This document shows, piece by piece, positions 31,262-36,589 of a stretch of 43,132 bases of DNA. Source of the DNA: a virus; the IMG/VR virus record IMGVR_UViG_3300032240_000991, positions 1 to 43,132 of that record. One strand, written 5' to 3'. Within the stretch, counting starts at the first letter, position 1. Every line of letters begins with the position of its first letter. Both the position numbers and the translations under genes were made by a program. The notes below the pieces were generated by a model. That model saw nothing but the letters and a program-made list of their open reading frames with translations, was not told where the DNA came from and did no database searches.

Positions 31262-31644
31262 AATTTGAAAACCAGTTTATCGCCGTGCCAGCAGCCGACC
31301 GCCTCCGCACGACAGTCGAAATGCCATTCGCTATCGACGCTAAAATCAAAGCTCTGGAACCTAAAACCGGAGTCCTTCAAACCACCATATCAATCCTTGT
31401 AACAAAACTTATCAATGAACTTGCAGCATCCACCATCAAACCCGGCGAACGATACGAGTATCAAGACGCCATCGCTAATCTCACCCTCCGTCTCCCAGAA
31501 CGCTACTATCCCGTTGCCGTTAGCAGCCCAGAACGAGTCACCGCTGCTAAGCCTGCCACCGGGAAAAAGCGCAATCGCACCGCCAAAGCCGCTAGTGGAA
31601 ATGACGGATGCGGAGCTAGCGGCGTGGCACAGCCAGCTGCGTGA
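31258..31644 (+). CDS. Unknown early protein, probable frameshift partner (128 aa)
   Basis: ATGA-overlap start, MKFENQFIAVPAADRLRTT. Residues 1-105 look like a proper folded protein (LQTTISILVTKLINELAAST; DAIANLTLRLPERYYPVAV). After TAAKPATGKK the frame becomes basic and Ala/Gly-rich (NRTAKAASGNDGCGASGV) and ends abruptly, while the +1 frame continues in protein-like fashion and ends in the EFV tail. A +1 shift at GGGAAAAAG (31561-31569), programmed or a sequencing indel, would join them. Confidence 0.55.
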   Translation: MKFENQFIAVPAADRLRTTVEMPFAIDAKIKALEPKTGVLQTTISILVTKLINELAASTIKPGERYEYQDAIANLTLRLPERYYPVAVSSPERVTAAKPATGKKRNRTAKAASGNDGCGASGVAQPAA

Positions 31645-31747
31645 TTACAAGAATCACATGACGTTCACCGCCGCTGTATTCCCCGTCGCCGAGAAGAAGG
31701 AACCCACCACAAAACGCGTCCCCAAGAACCTTGACGAATTCGTATGA
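31601..31747 (+). CDS. EFV-tailed C-terminal piece or small gene (48 aa)
   Basis: Reads MTDAELAAWHSQLRDYKNHM, a typical phage helix, then FTAAVFPVAEKKEPTTKRVP and the terminal KNLDEFV. As a stand-alone gene it would start at an ATG without a good ribosome site. In the +1 frame relative to the 31258 gene it continues upstream as KSAIAPPKPLVEMTDAEL, which fits as that protein's natural end. It overlaps the next gene at ATGA. Confidence 0.5.
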   Translation: MTDAELAAWHSQLRDYKNHMTFTAAVFPVAEKKEPTTKRVPKNLDEFV

Positions 31748-32697
31748 CACCTACCGAAATCCCGCTAGTTGATGGCGCGTTCATCATCGACAACTCCGGC
31801 CTTGAGAAGCTGAAATGCCCGCGTGCCTTCCAATACTCCGAACTCGCCCGCCGCACACCATGCTCAGCTCGTGCTGGAGCGAACTTCGGCTCGACCATCC
31901 ACAAAGCCTTGGAGACCCGCTACAAGATGCGTGGCAACCTCGAAGTCGACGAGCTGACAACCCTCAAATGCCGTGCAGAAATGCTCGCGTGGCTGACCGA
32001 CCACCCACAACCCGACATGGACTTCCGCTCATACGAGCATGCGTGTAAGCTGTTCGACGTGTATAACCGAATCTACCGCAACGAGCAGTTTCGTATTGTC
32101 ACCACCCCCGCTGGTGTGCCAATCATCGAGGCGTCCTTTTGCTTGCCGTTTGGACACATCACCACTCGCAATGGCCGCGAAGTGCCGGTCTACTACTCCG
32201 GCAAAGTCGACCTCGGCATTGAGGACAACAACGGCCTCTGGAGCTTCGACCATAAGACCGCGTTCCAATTCGGCGAAGCGTTCGATAAGCAAATGGCTAT
32301 GGACGGTGGGCAGCTCGGCTACTGCTGGGCACTTGGCCAAGTCACCGGCAAACGCCCCTGCGGCTACATCATCGACGCTATCCGCGTCCGCCGACCGACC
32401 AAGAAAGACGAGTTCACCGGCGCATCGTGCATCGACGCGACTGACTTCAAGCGCATCCCGCATTACGTCAGCGACGATATGTTGGACGAATGGCAGCGGG
32501 ATGTTATCGCGTTAATCAAGAACATCTTCGATTACAGCGAGGCAGCCATGTTCCCACGGCACCGCTGGCAATGCACAAACAAATTCGGGCTGTGCGACTT
32601 CTATGACGTCTGCTCATCGCCCCGCGAACAACGCGAAATGCTTTTAGCCTCGGGTATGTTCGAAGCTAACACATGGACAAAAGGAATGAAACAATAA
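31744..32697 (+). CDS. Cas4/RecB-like PD-(D/E)XK nuclease with Fe-S cysteines (317 aa)
   Basis: PD-(D/E)XK motifs in order: FGSTIHKALE (His motif near 50-60), YYSGKVDLGI (Asp, near 150-160), WSFDHKTAF (D-x-K, near 166-174) and MDGGQLGYCWAL (Q-L-x-x-Y). Cysteines at about residue 25 (KLKCPRAFQ) and a C-terminal triad QCTNKFGLCDFYDVC match the 4Fe-4S arrangement of Cas4 and AddB. Such phage nucleases trim DNA ends for recombination or degrade host DNA. It stands next to the Sak4-like ATPase and the SSB-like protein, a recombination module. Confidence 0.8.
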   Translation: MTPTEIPLVDGAFIIDNSGLEKLKCPRAFQYSELARRTPCSARAGANFGSTIHKALETRYKMRGNLEVDELTTLKCRAEMLAWLTDHPQPDMDFRSYEHACKLFDVYNRIYRNEQFRIVTTPAGVPIIEASFCLPFGHITTRNGREVPVYYSGKVDLGIEDNNGLWSFDHKTAFQFGEAFDKQMAMDGGQLGYCWALGQVTGKRPCGYIIDAIRVRRPTKKDEFTGASCIDATDFKRIPHYVSDDMLDEWQRDVIALIKNIFDYSEAAMFPRHRWQCTNKFGLCDFYDVCSSPREQREMLLASGMFEANTWTKGMKQ

Positions 32698-32716
32698 CAA
32701 CGAGAAAGCGAATAAC

Positions 32717-32908
32717 ATGGAATACAAAATAACAATAACGTTCAAGCACTTTGATGCCAAGCCGTTGGTTGTGTTAAGCAACAGCAACGTGCAAACTGAA
32801 TACGACAAAGAACGCCGCGAGCCTGTTTACACATCCGGCTATCCAGCCGCTTTTGTTGTGGCCTGCGCTGACGTGCTGCATATTACAACGGAGAAAGCCA
32901 CGCCATGA
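32717..32908 (+). CDS. Small unknown protein in recombination module (63 aa)
   Basis: MEYKITITFKHFDAKPLVVL... has a beta-strand start and a C-terminal helix (GYPAAFVVACADVLHITTE). Purine-rich leader GAGAAAGCGAATAAC. ATGA overlap with the ATPase gene. Function unknown; possibly an accessory to the nuclease/ATPase pair. Confidence 0.6.
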   Translation: MEYKITITFKHFDAKPLVVLSNSNVQTEYDKERREPVYTSGYPAAFVVACADVLHITTEKATP

Positions 32909-33720
32909 AATACATCCGAGAAGCCCGTATGGGCTTGCCAAAGCAGTTCAAAACCGGAGCCGTCGTCGGCTCGTATCCCAAGCCGTTGCTCTACCTCGGC
33001 TTTGACCGAGGCGGGCTGGACGTCATCCCGAACAAAGGCGCACAGCGCGCGACCACGGACTTCCAGATGGACGTGACCTACGACGAAATCAAGTTCATCA
33101 AGCCGGGTGACCTGACTGCCCAACTTGCCATTCCCGTCGAGCAGCAACCCAAGATAGTCGCGATTGACTTCACGCTGCTGATGGACGGCGCATTCACCCT
33201 CGACGCTGGCGCGGCAAAGTGCCAAGCACCGATGCTGGAGTTCCAACGCGCTTATAACCTCATCGTGGCGTGCAAGGCGTTGCCGTTCAAGACCATCGTG
33301 TTGGACAGCGTGACGGGTTATACGGATGCTTGTCTGTCTTACATCTCGTCGGCCAACCCCAACGCAATGGCCGATGCCCGTCAATGGGCGTCACAAGCTG
33401 GCGGGTTGGTGCGTAAGATTGTGCTCTCTATGACGTGCCTTCCCGCTCATGCCGTTGTGCTGCTGCACAGCTTCATCGACAAGAACGAGATTACACAAGA
33501 AGTTCGTGAGCACCCTAACGTCTACGGGCAGATGCTCCGCGACGACTTCTTTGGGATGTTCTCGCAGGTGTTTTACTCCACCAAGAACATGTCCGGCCAG
33601 CCTATTATCCTGCCGTCGGACAAGTATCCGGTCAAAGGCATCGGTCCACGCTGGCCACAAGGCCTACCCAAAGAATGCCCACCGGACTTCAAGTCCATCT
33701 ACGGAAAGGAACTGCCATGA
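32905..33720 (+). CDS. Sak4-like (AAA_24) RecA-family ATPase (271 aa)
   Basis: The N-terminal region GLPKQFKTGAVVGSYPKPLL followed by YLGFDRGGLDVI aligns with the Walker A and first-strand region of phage Sak4/AAA_24 ATPases. Here Walker A reads GLPKQFKT, with Phe where the second glycine of GxxxxGKT is expected. Walker B is TIVLDSVTGY near 130-139. Downstream, VVLLHSFIDKNEITQEV and PIILPSDKYPVKGIGPR fit the RecA-like core. These proteins act as single-strand annealing recombinases or accessory ATPases with the phage SSB. Confidence 0.7.
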   Translation: MKYIREARMGLPKQFKTGAVVGSYPKPLLYLGFDRGGLDVIPNKGAQRATTDFQMDVTYDEIKFIKPGDLTAQLAIPVEQQPKIVAIDFTLLMDGAFTLDAGAAKCQAPMLEFQRAYNLIVACKALPFKTIVLDSVTGYTDACLSYISSANPNAMADARQWASQAGGLVRKIVLSMTCLPAHAVVLLHSFIDKNEITQEVREHPNVYGQMLRDDFFGMFSQVFYSTKNMSGQPIILPSDKYPVKGIGPRWPQGLPKECPPDFKSIYGKELP

Positions 33721-34043
33721 GTCCCGAAGCGCAACGTGACATGATTAACGCGGCGGTGCGACAAGCCGAGGCGGAAATTATGTCGAAGGCCCCAAAGCCC
33801 GTCCTCACACCCGAGCAGCAATGCCTTGCACGGGCGAACACTCATATCCTCGCGGCACGGCAAAAGTTCATCGCGCAGTTCCGGCTGATGCCGATGCGAC
33901 CGTCTTACGAACAAGCCGTGGAAATGATTTATCCGCTGCTACGCGCCGAGCTTGCCTCGTGGTCAAAGGATGACTTTGCCACGCTCGCGTGCATGGCAAT
34001 AGCGATAACCGCGGCTGAATCACTACGCGACGAACTCGCGTGA
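33717..34043 (+). CDS. Unknown helical early protein (108 aa)
   Basis: ATGA overlap with the ATPase gene. Almost all helix (RDMINAAVRQAEAEIMSKAP; HILAARQKFIAQFRLMPMRP; ACMAIAITAAESLRDELA). No motif recognised. It could be a small partner of the recombination proteins. Confidence 0.6.
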   Translation: MSPEAQRDMINAAVRQAEAEIMSKAPKPVLTPEQQCLARANTHILAARQKFIAQFRLMPMRPSYEQAVEMIYPLLRAELASWSKDDFATLACMAIAITAAESLRDELA

Positions 34044-34138
34044 ACACCATCGGAATCTTGCTGATGTGCGTGCTAGTAGCATCAGCAATCCACGAAACGC
34101 TAGCTAAAAACAAAAACAACAAAAACAAAAGAAAGTAA
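34040..34138 (+). CDS. Micro-membrane protein (32 aa)
   Basis: GTG start overlapping the previous TGA (GTGA). MNTIGILLMCVLVASAIHET is one membrane helix, followed by the basic tail LAKNKNNKNKRK. A short single-pass peptide with a positive tail could be a membrane effector, toxin-like peptide or holin-like protein. Coding is supported by the coupled start and the clean signal-like hydrophobicity, but its size keeps confidence low. Confidence 0.4.
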   Translation: MNTIGILLMCVLVASAIHETLAKNKNNKNKRK

Positions 34139-34143
34139 ATAAT

Positions 34144-34602
34144 ATGGAAAACCTCACAGTATTGCCTCTTGACCTCGACTTGAACAGCATCGACACGAGC
34201 TACCCGCTCATTGAGAACGGTGCTATTCTGGACTTCAACATCGACAAGGTCGAGCCTCGCCAGACTGCTGGCGGCTCGCCGATGATTGCGTTGACGTTCA
34301 AGTCCACCACCCCTGCGCGTGCCGTCAAAGGCGATGTGCTGCAACCCGGCGTGTCCGTGTTCCACAACATCAATCTGGCGGCCACGGGCAAAGCCACTCC
34401 GCAGATGGTGACACAGAACATCGCGCAGCTGACGCAAGCCGTCGGCTGGACTGGCACGCTCGGCGAGTTCGTCAATGGCGGTTACATGGGCTTGCAAGGA
34501 CGCCAAGTCCGCGCCAAGGTCGCTTACATCCCCGAAGGACCGGACAAGAAGGGCGTTGTCCGCCGCGCCAAGAACGAGATTGCTTTGTTCATTAAGCAAT
34601 AA
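34144..34602 (+). CDS. DUF669/SSB-like single-strand binding protein (152 aa)
   Basis: Architecture like DUF669 phage proteins: N-terminal acidic strand (LPLDLDLNSIDTSYPLIEN), strands PMIALTFKSTTP and SVFHNINLAATG, a helical insert with MVTQNIAQLTQAVGWTGTLG, then LQGRQVRAKVAYIPEGP and the closing RRAKNEIALFIKQ. Such proteins act as phage SSBs beside Sak4-type ATPases. The C-terminus lacks the acidic DxxF tip of bacterial SSB. Strong leader AAAAGAAAGTAAATAAT. Confidence 0.6.
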   Translation: MENLTVLPLDLDLNSIDTSYPLIENGAILDFNIDKVEPRQTAGGSPMIALTFKSTTPARAVKGDVLQPGVSVFHNINLAATGKATPQMVTQNIAQLTQAVGWTGTLGEFVNGGYMGLQGRQVRAKVAYIPEGPDKKGVVRRAKNEIALFIKQ

Positions 34603-34618
34603 GTGGTAACCCGCCGCT

Positions 34619-34640
34619 GGCAGACCGGCTAATGTCTGCC
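34619..34640 (+). terminator. Hairpin after the SSB-like gene
   Basis: GGCAGAC (34619-34625) pairs with GTCTGCC (34634-34640), loop CGGCTAAT, followed by GCTTTAT. The short U-rich end allows weak termination. Position suggests limiting readthrough from the highly expressed SSB-like gene. Confidence 0.45.
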
Positions 34641-34647
34641 GCTTTAT

Positions 34648-34968
34648 ATGTTGAATCTTAACCAAATAATGCTCGAGTTAAACGAGATGAAACGCCGCAT
34701 GGATAATATCGTGCGGCTGCTTTACGAGTATGAGCAGGGCGCGCCGTTGCCTCCCGCACCGGCACCAGTCAAAACTGCCCATGATGAAGCCACGGCATAC
34801 ACGGATGAAACGCCGATGCCGTTCGGCAAATGGAAAGGCACACCACTCGGCAAGCTGCGCTCGGACTACCGCGCGTGGCTAGCCTCACAAGACAATCTGT
34901 CCGACAAGCGTTTGCACGCTTACCTGCATAACAACGAAACCGAAGAAACCTGCATTGACCGCACATGA
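34648..34968 (+). CDS. DUF3820-like protein with N-terminal coiled coil (106 aa)
   Basis: The N-terminal 30 residues form a leucine-spaced helix (LNQIMLELNEMKRRMDNIVR). After a Pro/Ala linker, the C-terminal half MPFGKWKGTPLGKLRSDYRA then WLASQDNLSDKRLHAYL matches the small DUF3820 pattern (MpFGKykG.pl..ip..Yl.WL). That domain is common in phages, sometimes fused to exonucleases; its biochemical role is not settled. ATGA overlap with the ParB-methyltransferase gene. Confidence 0.65.
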   Translation: MLNLNQIMLELNEMKRRMDNIVRLLYEYEQGAPLPPAPAPVKTAHDEATAYTDETPMPFGKWKGTPLGKLRSDYRAWLASQDNLSDKRLHAYLHNNETEETCIDRT

Positions 34969-36347
34969 AAATTAAATTATCCGACATTGTAATTGGCGAA
35001 CGCCAACGCGTAGACCTCGGCGATATTGAGGAGTTAGCTGAGTCCATAGCCCGACTTGGTCAGATTCATAACATCGGTGTGAGAGCCGAGGACATGCAGT
35101 TGATATGGGGCATGCGGCGTTACACCGCCATGAAGATGCTTGGCTGGACGGAATGCGAAGCCACGCTCCGCGAGGGGCTGTCGCTGGAGCAGGAACAAGA
35201 ACTCGAGCTTGAGGAAGATGTCAAACGCAAGGACCGCACATGGCAAGAGAAGTGCCTTGCGGTGGCGAAGCTGTTCCGTATCAAAGCCCGCAACGCCCGT
35301 GCTGTCGGCGAAACATGGACGCTGCAAATGATGGCGTCGTTCACTGGCCAGTCGAAAGCAACGATGTCTAACTACATCTACACGCTGGCCGATGCGCTTG
35401 CCGTGACGCCCCGCGACGAGGCGCTCTGGACGGCTGGCTCGTATGTCGAGGCGTTAGGCGTGCTACGTGACCGCCGCTTTGCCGAGGCTAACGCCGAGCT
35501 AGAACGTCGTCGCGCCGTGAACAACGCCTTCGCCGCGACACCGCTTGTCATGCCGACAGAGCTGAAGGTCGGTGGCATTCGCTTGCCCTCACTCGCCGAG
35601 GCTTGCGGCACGGTAGTTGGCCAGCCAAGTCCGATTCAACAGTTGAACCCAACTCGCCCTGCGCTGCCCACCAAAGTAGGCATGACGCATGTGACGCTCC
35701 GTGACCGCGCTCAGTTCTTTAATAAGAAATACGAGCACTTATGGAAGCAGCAGCTATCGTTCCGTGTGAACCCGAAAGACCCCACCGAGCAGTTCATCGA
35801 GGGCTGGTGGTTTGTCGGTGGCGGCAACATCAGCGACTTGTATGGCTCGTATCAAACCGAGTATCTTGAACGCATTGCCGTGCTGTTCCCTGACGCGGTG
35901 AAAGTCGTGCATCTGTTTGTCGGCAGCCTGCCACCGTCACCGAACTACGTGCGCGTCGGCTTGCCGCAAGGCGATACAAAACCCGACATTGAATGCGACG
36001 CACATCATCTGTCGTCCAAGCTGCCGTTCAAACCCGACCTTATCTATGCCGACCCGCCATACAGCATCGAGGACAGCGAGCACTATGCCAACAGCATGGT
36101 AAACCGCGAACGCGTCATCCAAGAGTGCGCGCTTGTGCTGGAACCCGGTGGCTTCCTCGTCTGGATGGACCAAGCACTGCCGTTGTTCTCCAACAATGAC
36201 CTCCGGCTTGTCGGCGGTATATCCTACATCCGGTCTACCGGCAATCGTTTCCGCGTCGTAACCATATTCCAAAAACCATGTCTACCTACCAAATCATCAC
36301 CGGCACCGGCACCTGCGAACTCAGCGAATCTGGCGGAGTTTGTGTAA
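34965..36347 (+). CDS. ParB-DNA methyltransferase fusion, EFV-tailed (460 aa)
   Basis: Residues 1-60 are a ParB/Srx-type domain (LGDIEELAESIARLGQIHNI, then WGMRRYTAMKMLGWTE). Residues 80-145 include a KorB-like helix-turn-helix (MMASFTGQSKATMSNYIYTL). The C-terminal part has the adenine methyltransferase catalytic motif LIYADPPYSIED near 358-369 and a Rossmann-like end (GGFLVWMDQALPLF). A canonical FxGxG SAM motif is not evident. Between them is a linker holding dyad copy 7. The end SSPAPAPANSANLAEFV is the shared tail on a Pro/Ala spacer. It may mark or silence DNA, protect against restriction, or bind the 25-bp dyads. Confidence 0.75.
   Translation: MKIKLSDIVIGERQRVDLGDIEELAESIARLGQIHNIGVRAEDMQLIWGMRRYTAMKMLGWTECEATLREGLSLEQEQELELEEDVKRKDRTWQEKCLAVAKLFRIKARNARAVGETWTLQMMASFTGQSKATMSNYIYTLADALAVTPRDEALWTAGSYVEALGVLRDRRFAEANAELERRRAVNNAFAATPLVMPTELKVGGIRLPSLAEACGTVVGQPSPIQQLNPTRPALPTKVGMTHVTLRDRAQFFNKKYEHLWKQQLSFRVNPKDPTEQFIEGWWFVGGGNISDLYGSYQTEYLERIAVLFPDAVKVVHLFVGSLPPSPNYVRVGLPQGDTKPDIECDAHHLSSKLPFKPDLIYADPPYSIEDSEHYANSMVNRERVIQECALVLEPGGFLVWMDQALPLFSNNDLRLVGGISYIRSTGNRFRVVTIFQKPCLPTKSSPAPAPANSANLAEFV
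35629..35653 (-). repeat. 25-bp dyad, copy 7 (in the linker of the ParB-methyltransferase)
   Basis: Arms GATTCAA/TTGAACC around CAG, flanks GTCC and CAAC. It encodes PIQQLNPTR between the ParB and methyltransferase parts, and the QQLNPT reading recurs at copy 1 in the unrelated giant gene. Confidence 0.8.
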
Positions 36348-36589
36348 GCGCAACAGGCTGGCTCGACTGGGCAGTCGGGCTGCCCTACAATCACGTTCGG
36401 CATTACGCCGAGCTTAAAGGCTGGGTCATCGTGCCGCAGCTTGCTAACGAACCTACGCAAACCGACTTCGAGTTTCACAACTGCGATTACGTTTTGACGT
36501 GGAAGAACAACAAGGTGATACGTATCACCAAGGACGGAGAGCCTATCACATGGCGTGAGCTTCCCGACCAACTGAAAGGATTGCTATAA
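36278..36589 (+). CDS. Unknown early protein (103 aa)
   Basis: Starts 70 bp inside the end of the methyltransferase gene in another frame and ends at the polymerase start. MSTYQIITGTGTCELSESGG... is beta-rich, with a C-terminal EPITWRELPDQLKGLL. Two cysteines lie in the first third. No family recognised. The long overlap suggests genome compaction and translational coupling. Confidence 0.55.
   Translation: MSTYQIITGTGTCELSESGGVCVSATGWLDWAVGLPYNHVRHYAELKGWVIVPQLANEPTQTDFEFHNCDYVLTWKNNKVIRITKDGEPITWRELPDQLKGLL

Noticed and set aside
35220-35245. Further GG-N10-GC matches in coding sequence (also near 30330)
   Set aside because: The dinucleotide geometry alone is common by chance and the rest of the 16-bp element is not conserved there.
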